Source: Nitrospirota bacterium
GTDB taxonomy: Bacteria > Nitrospirota > Thermodesulfovibrionia > Thermodesulfovibrionales > UBA9159
Assembly: GCA_023382175.1 (NCBI GenBank)
Contig: JAMCQB010000103.1
Coordinates: 1-43,568, forward strand
DNA length: 43,568 bases
Direction of reading: 5' to 3'
Shown: positions 1-8,434 of the stretch, piece after piece
Position numbering within the stretch: position 1 is the stretch's first letter
Layout of the letters: each line of letters opens with the position of its first letter
Translations under genes and position numbers: made by a program
The notes under the pieces: generated by a model
What the model was told of the DNA's origin: nothing
The model's database searches: none
Seen by the model: the letters and a program-made list of their open reading frames with translations, nothing else

Positions 1-2
1 GG

Positions 3-98
3 ACGCCGAAAGAAAAAGAGGCCACAATTGCGGGGAAGGCAGCGCCAAAAAAGAGAACCACTGCCAGGAAGACAACTGCGACAAAAAAGACAACGTGA
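3..98 (+). CDS. C-terminal tail of a truncated upstream gene; Lys/Ala/Thr-rich histone-H1-like tail (…TPKEKEATIAGKAAPKKRTTARKTTATKKTT*)
   Basis: Frame 3 is open from the window edge to TGA at 96-98, which overlaps the GTG start of the next gene (GTGA). Composition resembles low-complexity basic tails. Confidence 0.55.
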   Translation, partial: TPKEKEATIAGKAAPKKRTTARKTTATKKTT

Positions 99-1105
99 GA
101 GAGGCCCGGTTTTATGAAAAGATAGGTGACGGTAAGGTAAAGTGTTTCCTCTGCGCACAGCACTGCACAATATCGCCGGGGAAAAGGGGTATCTGTGCGG
201 TAAGGGAAAACAGGGAGGGAACCCTTTACAGCCTTGTGTATGGTAAGGTCATCGCCCGGCACATAGACCCCATAGAGAAGAAGCCGTTATTTCATTTCCA
301 TCCCGGCTCCACATCCTATTCCATCGCCACTGTGGGATGCAATTTCAAATGCTTGCACTGCCAGAACTATGATATTTCGCAGTATCCAAAGAAGCATGCC
401 GACATCCCCGGGGAAGATATGACCCCGGAACAGGTGGTGAGGGAAGCCGAACTGTCAGGCTGCCAGAGCATATCCTATACCTATACCGAGCCTACGATAT
501 TCATGGAATTTGCCTATGACTGTGCCCGGCTTGCCCACCGGAAGGGGATCAAGAATGTCTTTGTGAGCAACGGGTATACCGGTCCTGAAGCCACAAGACT
601 TATAGCGCCCTATCTCGACGGAAACAACATTGATCTGAAGGGTGACGACAGTTTTTACAAAAAGATAGTGGGAGCCAAACTTCAACCGGTTCTCGATACC
701 ATTAAGCTCATGAAAGAACTGGGAGTCTGGGTCGAGGTCACCACCCTCATTATTCCGACCTATAATGATTCTGATGAATTCCTTAAGTGGGTTGCCGATT
801 TTATCAAATCCGTTGACCCTGCCATGCCCTGGCATGTGACACAGTTTTATCCTACTTATGAACTGCTGGATCAACCGAGGACACCGGTGAGCACCCTGAG
901 AAGGGCAAGGGAGATCGGACTCAAGGCCGGACTCAAGTATGTGTATGAAGGGAATGTCCCGGGTGAGGGGGGAGAAAATACCTACTGCCCCTCATGCGGG
1001 GAGCTGCTCATAGAGAGGTTTGGGTTCACCCTGACTACCGTAACAATGAAGAATTCCTCCTGCCCGAAATGCGGAGCAAGTATTGAAGGCAGGGGAATGC
1101 CGTGA
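95..1105 (+). CDS. amrS: AmmeMemoRadiSam-system radical SAM enzyme (pyruvate-formate-lyase-activating-enzyme-like)
   Basis: CNFKCLHCQN radical SAM CxxxCxxC; N-terminal CFLCAQHC; C-terminal CPSCG/CPKCG zinc-ribbon-like pairs; GTG start. Confidence 0.85.
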   Translation: MREARFYEKIGDGKVKCFLCAQHCTISPGKRGICAVRENREGTLYSLVYGKVIARHIDPIEKKPLFHFHPGSTSYSIATVGCNFKCLHCQNYDISQYPKKHADIPGEDMTPEQVVREAELSGCQSISYTYTEPTIFMEFAYDCARLAHRKGIKNVFVSNGYTGPEATRLIAPYLDGNNIDLKGDDSFYKKIVGAKLQPVLDTIKLMKELGVWVEVTTLIIPTYNDSDEFLKWVADFIKSVDPAMPWHVTQFYPTYELLDQPRTPVSTLRRAREIGLKAGLKYVYEGNVPGEGGENTYCPSCGELLIERFGFTLTTVTMKNSSCPKCGASIEGRGMP

Positions 1106-1155
1106 GAAGGCAGACGGTCAATCTTTAGAGACGGCTGAAAAAGTGTTTTTGGAAA

Positions 1156-1191
1156 GGGTAGAAGGCGGGGCAGGCGCCCCGCCTTCTACCC
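1156..1191. terminator. Bidirectional terminator-like hairpin between convergent genes
   Basis: Perfect 16-bp inverted repeat GGGTAGAAGGCGGGGC-AGGC-GCCCCGCCTTCTACCC between convergent amrS and the cytochrome gene. Confidence 0.8.
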
Positions 1192-1193
1192 GC

Positions 1194-2864
1194 TTATTTT
1201 ACGCCGACTTTTGCTGTCATGGCATCGGCAATAATCTTGATGCCTTTCTGTGACTCGTCAACAGACTTTGTGAGCGACTCCCGTGCCATCTCAGGATTAT
1301 GGAAACCGTCAGAGTTCTCCGCGGTCCAGTATTCCCAGAGGATATGCGCCTTCAGGTGCTGGTCCTGGGCCTGCTTGATAACATCATCGCCAAGCCCCGC
1401 CTTTTTACCTTCAACGATCTTGTCAATGAGGGCAGAAAGCCAGAACTCCGCCTTCCTCATCTTGCCTTTCCCATATGCCTTAACCGAATCAATGGCGTAT
1501 CGCGCCTGCTCCTCGGTCCACTTCGGATGACACTTGAGACAGGTCTCTTTGAGCTGGACCCTCGGCGTCGCTGCGAAATGTGAGGTAAAGGCCTTGCCCT
1601 TCTTGTCCTTCACCTTCGGCGTGTGGCAGGAATCGCAACCTGCTCCCGCCTTCGCATGCTTGGAATTGTAGTAAGTCTCTGCCTCGGGGTGCTGGGCCTT
1701 CCAGAGGAGACCGCCGGTCAGTGCGTGCTTGAAGTCGAGGAAACTCACTTTGTTCACATAGTGGTCGTAGAGACCGAAGACGTCCTTGTAGGGGAAGTGG
1801 TTCGTCCTCCTGTCATCCATCTTTACCGGTGCGCCGGTCTTTGGATCAGTGCCGGGGTTGCAGTTGTACTCCACGTGGCACTGGCCGCACTGGAGTCTCG
1901 TGTCATATTTTTCGAGGAGGGCTATTTTTCTTGCAAAGCCCCTGAGCCCCATCTCGATGACCTTTATGTTCGTATGCTTCGGGTCTTTGTGCCAGAGGGT
2001 GTCACCATCGGGCCGCGTCAGGGCATCGATTAAACCGTCTCTTACGATCCTCGGTTTCGCTGCATGGGGGTCATGGCAGGTGAAGCAGTTCAGACCGTGG
2101 TTGAGGTCTTTGACGTATTCGACGACATTGGACGTCCTCGACCAGGTCGTACCCTGCACCGGATCACCCATGTATGCCCATTTCAGGATCTGGTCCTGGG
2201 TTTTGCACTGGAGGCAGACAGGGTTTGCCGCAGCAGCGCTCTGGGGAATGAATGTCTTGTGCTCCTTGTTGTCAGGATACTTGTCTGTGAGCACATCCCA
2301 TGCTTTGCCTTTGTCGAAAATATACTGCCAGCCGTTCTTGCCCTGGAACCTTCCACCATATGCCCTGTCGACGATAAGATGGTCGATGAGCATCCAGTTA
2401 TGGCTCCTGGTGAGGTTATGCTCCTTGGTGAACCCGTGGCCTGCCATGAGCTTGTCCCAGAACGGATTGGGCGCACGGTTGGTGAGCTGGGACTTCTCGT
2501 CCCGGGCCGGCCGGTGGTAAGTCCCTTTCATGAAACTCTCGTACTGCTCTTTATGGCACTGGCCGCATGCTTCCCAGGCCATAACAGTTGCCGGTCTCGT
2601 ATCCGGGCCGGGACCCTTGAGATGCTTGTCCAGCCCTCTGTGACAGTTCGAGCAGTTCACCTTTGCGTGCTTGCCCATGGTGTGCAGCTCTTTAATTGCT
2701 GCGTGGCAGCCATAGCATGCTTCCGCCGCAACTGCCTTCTCCGCAGGAACTGCCTTTTTGCCAGGCGCAGCTTTATACTCTGCATCAACAGTCGAATTGT
2801 AGATTCCGCTTATCAGAGCGAAGGCAGCGACTGCGATAAATACTGAGAGAAACTTCTTCATCAT
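1194..2864 (-). CDS. Octaheme cytochrome c, probable octaheme nitrite reductase (ONR/TvNiR-like, NrfA superfamily)
   Basis: Signal peptide; eight c-heme motifs: CYGCH, CSNCH, CGQCH, CLQCK (4th), CFTCH, CGQCH, CDSCH, CLKCH. NrfA-like CGQCHVEY and KAQHPEAETYY…H…CDSCHTPKV segments. Confidence 0.88.
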   Translation of the reverse strand: MMKKFLSVFIAVAAFALISGIYNSTVDAEYKAAPGKKAVPAEKAVAAEACYGCHAAIKELHTMGKHAKVNCSNCHRGLDKHLKGPGPDTRPATVMAWEACGQCHKEQYESFMKGTYHRPARDEKSQLTNRAPNPFWDKLMAGHGFTKEHNLTRSHNWMLIDHLIVDRAYGGRFQGKNGWQYIFDKGKAWDVLTDKYPDNKEHKTFIPQSAAAANPVCLQCKTQDQILKWAYMGDPVQGTTWSRTSNVVEYVKDLNHGLNCFTCHDPHAAKPRIVRDGLIDALTRPDGDTLWHKDPKHTNIKVIEMGLRGFARKIALLEKYDTRLQCGQCHVEYNCNPGTDPKTGAPVKMDDRRTNHFPYKDVFGLYDHYVNKVSFLDFKHALTGGLLWKAQHPEAETYYNSKHAKAGAGCDSCHTPKVKDKKGKAFTSHFAATPRVQLKETCLKCHPKWTEEQARYAIDSVKAYGKGKMRKAEFWLSALIDKIVEGKKAGLGDDVIKQAQDQHLKAHILWEYWTAENSDGFHNPEMARESLTKSVDESQKGIKIIADAMTAKVGVK

Positions 2865-3141
2865 ACGTCCCCCTTTCTCTTCTCACGGAAACAGTGAGTT
2901 TCCGGGAGCTCAGTGTAGCAATTTCCCTCCGTTCTCTGTCCCCTGCAATGCCTGAGATCTCACCTCCTTTTTTCTCCCGCACCCTATAATTAAAAGTTTA
3001 GCCTAATCCCATGTCTTGTCAAGATGCCCATTTCTTGAAATTTATAAATTTCTGATATTTACATCCTCTGACAAAATTGATAAGCCTCCGAATTCTGTCC
3101 TACTAAGAGTCACATAATTGAATAGACAGATACCTGGAAGT

Positions 3142-3209
3142 CTCCCCTCGCTCCTCTGTACCAAAGAGTCCCGAATGCTTTCGGGACTTGGCAAAGGGAG
3201 TATGGAGGG
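3142..3209. repeat. Imperfect palindrome with central 18-nt hairpin TCCCGAATGCTTTCGGGA
   Basis: Core at 3169-3186 is identical to two other window loci (10009-10026 reverse complement; 10708-10725). Flanking arms CTCC..CTC.. / ..GGGAGTATGGAGGG are partially complementary. Confidence 0.7.
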
Positions 3210-3294
3210 TTTTTCTCATAGCGTGTAATCCTTAACTATGAGAATATTAATAAATCAGGGGCGTATCTGTTATAATTCAGGATAAAGGAGATTT

Positions 3295-5001
3295 GTGATG
3301 TCCATACTGGTTCGCGTTCTCTTTGTGCTGAGTACGGTATTCATGGTTGCGTGCGCCTCTGCGCCGCTGAAGTCGCAGAAGGAAGCACCGGAACCTCCTT
3401 CAGGGGCTTACTTCGAGTATATGCGCGGCTATGAAGCCGAGCTTTCGGGAGAGTGGGAGGAAGCGCTGAAGCATTACCGGGAAGCCCTGAGGCTTGACCC
3501 GCCCTCCAATTACCTCAGGACACAAATCAGCTACATGTACCTCAGGACAGGCAAGGTGCAGGAGGCCATAGACTCTGCGGAGACGGTGGTAAAATCTGAT
3601 CCGAACTATACCCCTGCCCTCATGCTGCTTGCACAGATGTACAGCAGTCAGAAAAGGCTTGATGAAGCCATTTCCCTCTACGAAAGGGTTATTGCCGCTA
3701 ACGCAGGCGAGAGCGATGCATACCTCTTCCTCGGTGTTTCCTATGCTTCAAAGGGCCGTTATGATGATGCCACAAGGATCCTTGAATCCCTGCTCAAGCG
3801 GAAGCCCGATGCGGTTATGGCTCTTTATTATCTCGGCGCCATTAATATGGATGAGAAAAAATACGATACGGCCGCAGAATATTTTAACCGGGTTATCGAG
3901 ATAAAGCCCAACTTTGAGCCGCCGTACTTCAACCTGGGCATCATAAGCGAGATACGGGAAGACCTTGTCCGGGCAGAGGCGTATTACAAAAAGGCTTCGG
4001 AGCTGAACCCTCACGATACGAGGGCATTGGAGAGGTTAAGCCAGATTTACATAAAACAGAAGAGCGTGGGCAAGGCCATAGAACAGCTGAAGGAATTGAG
4101 CGACCAGGACCCCGCGAACATCGATGTGCACGTGAGACTCGGGCTCCTCTATCTCGATGAAAAGCGCTACGACCGCGCCATTGAAGAGTTCCGGACCGTT
4201 ATCGCGGCCAAGCCCGGCGACACCTCTGCAAGGTTTTATCTCGCCCTTACCCTGGAGGAGATGGAAAAATACGACCAGGCTACGGAAGAGCTGAAAAAAA
4301 TCGTTTCCATAGATCCGAAGAATATCAATGCGTTTCTTCATCTGGGCCTCATTTATGCGAAACTTAAACAATTTGGTGATGCGGTGAAGATTTACGAAGA
4401 GGTTTTGTCCTTTGAGAAAGGAAAGCCGGAGATATACCTTTACCTGGCCCTGACCTACATGGAGCTCAAGGATTATGCCACAGCCGAAAACGTATTCAAG
4501 GAGGGCCTCCGGGCATTCAGTGACAGTGAGGATCTCAATTTTAATCTTGCTGTCTTGTTCGAAAAGACAAAACGTTTTGACGAGATGGTCGTCTCTCTCA
4601 GGAAAGTCTTGGAGCTTAATCCGAAGCATGCGGATGCCCTGAACTTTCTCGGATACAGCTATGCCGACAGGGGCATTCATCTTGAGGAAGCGCTGTCCCT
4701 CATTCAAAGGGCGGTGGAGTTGAAGCCTGACAACGGCTATATCCTTGACAGCCTGGGCTGGGTCTATTTCAAGATGGGAAACTTCGACAACGCCCTTCTC
4801 TACCTTCAGAAAGCCGGCAGCATTGTGAAGGATGACCCCACCATTTTTGAGCATATAGGTGATGTGTATTTCTCGCAGGGGAGGAACGAGGCCGCCCTTA
4901 AGGCCTGGGAGAAGGCCCTGGAGAACAGCGAGAAAGAGGAAGGCCTGAAGGAGCGGGTTGAGGAGAAGATAAAGAACCTGAAGTCACAGTTACCGAAATG
5001 A
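3295..5001 (+). CDS. TPR-repeat lipoprotein
   Basis: Lipobox-like VACAS near the N-terminus; many tandem 34-residue TPR units (e.g. …YFNRVIEIKPNFEPPYFNLGII…); SD GGAG upstream. Confidence 0.85.
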   Translation: MMSILVRVLFVLSTVFMVACASAPLKSQKEAPEPPSGAYFEYMRGYEAELSGEWEEALKHYREALRLDPPSNYLRTQISYMYLRTGKVQEAIDSAETVVKSDPNYTPALMLLAQMYSSQKRLDEAISLYERVIAANAGESDAYLFLGVSYASKGRYDDATRILESLLKRKPDAVMALYYLGAINMDEKKYDTAAEYFNRVIEIKPNFEPPYFNLGIISEIREDLVRAEAYYKKASELNPHDTRALERLSQIYIKQKSVGKAIEQLKELSDQDPANIDVHVRLGLLYLDEKRYDRAIEEFRTVIAAKPGDTSARFYLALTLEEMEKYDQATEELKKIVSIDPKNINAFLHLGLIYAKLKQFGDAVKIYEEVLSFEKGKPEIYLYLALTYMELKDYATAENVFKEGLRAFSDSEDLNFNLAVLFEKTKRFDEMVVSLRKVLELNPKHADALNFLGYSYADRGIHLEEALSLIQRAVELKPDNGYILDSLGWVYFKMGNFDNALLYLQKAGSIVKDDPTIFEHIGDVYFSQGRNEAALKAWEKALENSEKEEGLKERVEEKIKNLKSQLPK

Positions 5002-5033
5002 AATTTGAGAATGCGCAACAAGTTAATGTTAAC

Positions 5034-5127
5034 CGCAGAGGACGCGGAGTTCGCAGAGGAAAAATAATTCGTTACACGTTACCCGTGACGCGTTACGGGT
5101 TACGGCATCCTCTGCGCTCTCTGTGGT
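5034..5127. repeat. Nested array palindrome: nonamer arms around a heptamer array
   Basis: CGCAGAGGA|CGCGGAGTT|CGCAGAGGA (5034-5060), then CGTTACA|CGTTACC|CGTGACG|CGTTACG|GGTTACG (5070-5104), then CCTCTGCGCTCTCTGTGG (reverse complement of nonamers). Confidence 0.85.
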
Positions 5128-5144
5128 AAATTATTAATTCATTC

Positions 5145-5993
5145 ATGATCACCCTCAGGGCCCCTGCAAAAATTAACTGGTCACTGAATGTATTCGACAA
5201 AAGGGATGACGATTACCACGACATCCTCAGTCTCATGCAGTGCATTACGCTCAGCGACTCCCTTGTGTTCGAACATTCCGATACCCTTGACGTCATTACC
5301 GAGGCGCCTGTTCCTCTTAGTGACAACTTGGTTTACAAGGCGATGCTGCTGCTGAAAGAGAGGTGGGGGGGCGGGGCTGGAGCCAGGATAACCCTTAATA
5401 AAGAGATTCCCATGGCGGCAGGTCTCGGAGGCGGGAGCAGTGATGCCGCATCTACCCTGATGGGGTTGAACCTTCTGTGGAATCTCGGCCTGACGAAACA
5501 TGAATTGGCAAAGATCGGGGAGCCCCTGGGTTCTGATGTTCCGTTCTTTTTCCATGGTCATGCTTCAGTTATTAGGGGGAAGGGCGAGGTTGTGTCGCCT
5601 GTGAGACTTGGAATATCCCGCGCCATTCTTCTCGTAAAACCTCACATCGGGATTTCCACTGCCTGGGCCTATGCAGAACTTGACAGGGTATCCGCCGGAC
5701 GAGTATTGACAAAAAAAGACAATAATATTAAACTGTTCTGTCAAGCTCTTGAAAGAGGGGATTTCCCTTTGCTGGCGTCCATCCAGAGAAACGACCTGGA
5801 GCCCCTGGTTATCAGGAGATACCCGGTAATAGCCGAGATAAAGGAGAAATTACTGGAAAGGGGCGCTCTTTTCTCCTCCATGAGCGGTAGTGGCCCGACA
5901 GTCTACGGTGTTTTTGGGAACGAAAATGATGCCCTGAAAGCCATGGAGTATATGCTGCCCCACTGGTGCAGGGTAGTTGAAACGATTATTTAG
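5145..5993 (+). CDS. ispE: 4-diphosphocytidyl-2-C-methyl-D-erythritol kinase
   Basis: GHMP kinase: APAKINWSLNV, PMAAGLGGGSSDAAS, SSMSGSGPTVYGVF. Confidence 0.95.
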   Translation: MITLRAPAKINWSLNVFDKRDDDYHDILSLMQCITLSDSLVFEHSDTLDVITEAPVPLSDNLVYKAMLLLKERWGGGAGARITLNKEIPMAAGLGGGSSDAASTLMGLNLLWNLGLTKHELAKIGEPLGSDVPFFFHGHASVIRGKGEVVSPVRLGISRAILLVKPHIGISTAWAYAELDRVSAGRVLTKKDNNIKLFCQALERGDFPLLASIQRNDLEPLVIRRYPVIAEIKEKLLERGALFSSMSGSGPTVYGVFGNENDALKAMEYMLPHWCRVVETII

Positions 5994-6000
5994 GTGCAAT

Positions 6001-6066
6001 AGTTTAAGAAGTTCAAAAAGGTTACGAAGGAATTGACCTGTTTAAACTATTTAACCTATTTGAACT
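6001..6066. repeat. Inverted array of degenerate AGKTYAAAN nonamers, 8 nt upstream of tRNA-Gln
   Basis: Left: AGTTTAAGA|AGTTCAAAA|AGGTTACGA|AGG. Reverse complement of right: AGTTCAAAT|AGGTTAAAT|AGTTTAAAC|AGG. Loop AATTGA. Confidence 0.8.
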
Positions 6067-6073
6067 AATGATA

Positions 6074-6148
6074 TGGGGCGTCGACAAACGGCAAGTCAGG
6101 AGACTTTGGATCTCCCATCTGGAGGTTCGAGTCCTCCCGCCCCAGCCA
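6074..6148 (+). tRNA. tRNA-Gln (anticodon TTG), CCA encoded
   Basis: Cloverleaf TGGGGCG…GGAGA CTTTGGA TCTCC…GGAGGTTCGAGTCCTCC CGCCCCA G CCA. Confidence 0.95.
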
Positions 6149-6155
6149 TAAAGAC

Positions 6156-6253
6156 CGTGACACGTGATGCGTAATGCGTTGAACTGAAGACTCTTATGCG
6201 TACCTATCATCGATAAATGAATACATGTAACGCGTCACGTGTTACGCGTTACG
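6156..6253. repeat. Inverted CGTRAYR heptamer array downstream of tRNA-Gln
   Basis: CGTGACA|CGTGATG|CGTAATG|CGTT (6156-6180) and TGTAACG|CGTCACG|TGTTACG|CGTTACG (6226-6253). The arms are complementary apart from transition-type differences. Confidence 0.85.
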
Positions 6254-6269
6254 ATGTGTCGGAGGTGAA

Positions 6270-7211
6270 ATGCCGGAGGGAATAAAGATTATCAGTGGCA
6301 GCAGCCACATGACCCTGCCACAGGAGGTTGTGGGCACACTGGGGACATCCCTGTGTGATACCACGATCACCACTTTCAGTGACGGCGAGGTCATGATCCA
6401 GATAAACGAAAACGTCAGGGGAACGGACACCTTTGTGATTCAGTCCACCTGTCCCCCGGTGAACGACAACATCATGAAACTGCTCCTGATCATTGATGCG
6501 CTGAAAAGGGCATCGGCAGGAAGGATTACGGCGGTCATCCCGTATTACGGCTATGGGAGACAGGACCGAAAGGTTCAGCCCAGAGTGCCCATTTCGTCGA
6601 AGCTTATTGCAGACCTCATCACCGCTGCAGGCGCAAACAGGGTGCTGGCGGTGGATCTGCACGCGGGACAGATACAGGGGTTCTTCAATATTCCGGTGGA
6701 TCACCTGTATGCGTCTCCGGTCCTCCTGGATTATATCCGCAGGGGGAATTTCAGGGACCTGGTCATCGTTTCTCCCGACGCAGGCGGCGTGGAGAGGGCA
6801 CGGGCATTTGCGAAAAAACTGCAGTGCTCCCTTGCCATTATCGATAAGAGGCGGGAGATGGCCAATGTGTCCCAGGTGATGCATGTGATCGGCGAGGTCA
6901 AAGGGCGGGATGCCATTATCCTGGATGATATGATCGACACCGCAGGGACAACGACCCAGGCTGCAATTGCACTGAAGGAAGAGGGGGCGAGCAGGGTCTT
7001 CGCGGCTTCAACCCATGCGGTCCTTTCGGGGCCTGCCATTGACAGGATCAACGATTCGGTGATCGAGGAGGTTATTGTGACGAATACGATCCCCCTCAAC
7101 AGTAAGAAGGAGAAATGCAGGAAACTTACCGTCTTGAGCATAGCGCCCCTGCTTGCTGAGGCGATCAAGAGGATTCACGAGGAATCTTCTATAAGTTCAC
7201 TTTTTGTATAG
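6270..7211 (+). CDS. prs: Ribose-phosphate pyrophosphokinase
   Basis: PRPP synthase motifs: DAGGVERARAFAKKL and DDMIDTAGTTTQAA PRPP loop. Confidence 0.96.
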   Translation: MPEGIKIISGSSHMTLPQEVVGTLGTSLCDTTITTFSDGEVMIQINENVRGTDTFVIQSTCPPVNDNIMKLLLIIDALKRASAGRITAVIPYYGYGRQDRKVQPRVPISSKLIADLITAAGANRVLAVDLHAGQIQGFFNIPVDHLYASPVLLDYIRRGNFRDLVIVSPDAGGVERARAFAKKLQCSLAIIDKRREMANVSQVMHVIGEVKGRDAIILDDMIDTAGTTTQAAIALKEEGASRVFAASTHAVLSGPAIDRINDSVIEEVIVTNTIPLNSKKEKCRKLTVLSIAPLLAEAIKRIHEESSISSLFV

Positions 7212-7222
7212 AGGAGGAGAGC

Positions 7223-7882
7223 ATGGAAAGGATAACGCTGCACGCAGAAAAGAGGGAAAACACAGGGAAGGGAGCTGCACGGTCTTTAAGAAGGTCCGGC
7301 GTGGTCCCCGCGGTTCTTTATAGAGGAGGGAGTTCCACTCCGATTAAGATAAACGCCAAGGAACTCACCACATTCATGCGCGCAACCGCAGGCGAACAGG
7401 TCATGGTGGACCTGCAGTTCACGGACGGTGACAAGAAGCTGGCCTTAATGAAAGAGTACCAGGTCGACCCCCTGAAGGGAGAGCTGCTCCACACGGATTT
7501 CTTTGAGGTCTCCCTTACCGAAGAGATCCGGGTAACGGTGCATGTGACAACCACGGGTGAACCCATTGGCGTGAAGAGGGATGGCGGCATCCTTCAGCAC
7601 GGTGTCAGGGAAATCGAGATCCAGTGCCTTCCTGACAGGGTTCCGGGTCACGTCGAAGTGGATGTCGCCGGCCTCGAAACCGGAAAGTCGATACACGTAG
7701 GGGACCTGCTCCTTGGCGAGGGGATAAAGGTTCTCACCGATGCCGGGGAGCTTATCGCAACCGTGGGCGCGCCGATAGTTGAAGAAAAGGTCGAGGCGGT
7801 TGCAGCGGCCCCTGAGGTTGCAGAGCCTGAAGTGATCAAGAAGGGCAAGAAGGAAGAGGAAGCAGCAGGAGCGAAGGCTTAA
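7223..7882 (+). CDS. rplY: 50S ribosomal protein L25 / general stress protein Ctc
   Basis: L25/Ctc-like N-terminus (ENTGKGAARSLRRSGVVPAVLYRGG) and TL5/CTC C-terminal domain; conserved order prs-rplY-pth. Confidence 0.93.
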   Translation: MERITLHAEKRENTGKGAARSLRRSGVVPAVLYRGGSSTPIKINAKELTTFMRATAGEQVMVDLQFTDGDKKLALMKEYQVDPLKGELLHTDFFEVSLTEEIRVTVHVTTTGEPIGVKRDGGILQHGVREIEIQCLPDRVPGHVEVDVAGLETGKSIHVGDLLLGEGIKVLTDAGELIATVGAPIVEEKVEAVAAAPEVAEPEVIKKGKKEEEAAGAKA

Positions 7883-8434
7883 TTGTGGGTTATTGTCGGG
7901 CTTGGGAATCCTGGAAGAAGGTACGCGAAGACCAGACACAATATCGGTTTCGTGGTTGCGGATAACCTTGCGGAGAGATACGGAATAGAGCTGAGAACAA
8001 AAGAGTTATACGCGGCAGGGAAGGGCTCCATGGAAGGGAATAAGATTGTCCTCGTGGAGCCTTTGACATTTATGAACAGGAGCGGCCTTGCGGTGAGGGA
8101 TGTGATGAAGCGGCATGGTGTGGAAGCGGGGAACCTCATCGTGATCCATGACGACATCGATATGGAAACAGGGACACTGAAGATCAGGAAAAAAGGCTCT
8201 TCGGGCGGACATAAAGGGATAGAATCCATAATCCAGGAGACCGGAACGTCGGAGTTTATCAGGGTAAAGATCGGCATCGGCAGGGAAGAAGGTGTTCTCG
8301 TTGAAGACTATGTCCTCGGTAAATTCAGGAAGGAAGAGATCCCGCTCATTAAGGATGCCATAGCCGGCGCTGCAGATGCCGTTGATATGATACTGAGGGA
8401 CGGCGTAGATAAAGCCATGAACACGTTCAATTGA
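7883..8434 (+). CDS. pth: Peptidyl-tRNA hydrolase
   Basis: VGLGNPGRRYAKTRHNIGF…PLTFMNRSG…HDDIDMETG; TTG start immediately after the rplY stop. Confidence 0.95.
   Translation: MWVIVGLGNPGRRYAKTRHNIGFVVADNLAERYGIELRTKELYAAGKGSMEGNKIVLVEPLTFMNRSGLAVRDVMKRHGVEAGNLIVIHDDIDMETGTLKIRKKGSSGGHKGIESIIQETGTSEFIRVKIGIGREEGVLVEDYVLGKFRKEEIPLIKDAIAGAADAVDMILRDGVDKAMNTFN

Noticed and set aside
1219-2846. Long ORFs antisense to the octaheme cytochrome (103-260 aa)
   Set aside because: Shadow ORFs of a GC-rich heme protein gene. The minus-strand protein has clear heme motifs and a signal peptide.
4036-4854. 272-aa minus-strand ORF inside the TPR gene
   Set aside because: Antisense shadow of the TPR repeats; no recognisable domain or RBS.
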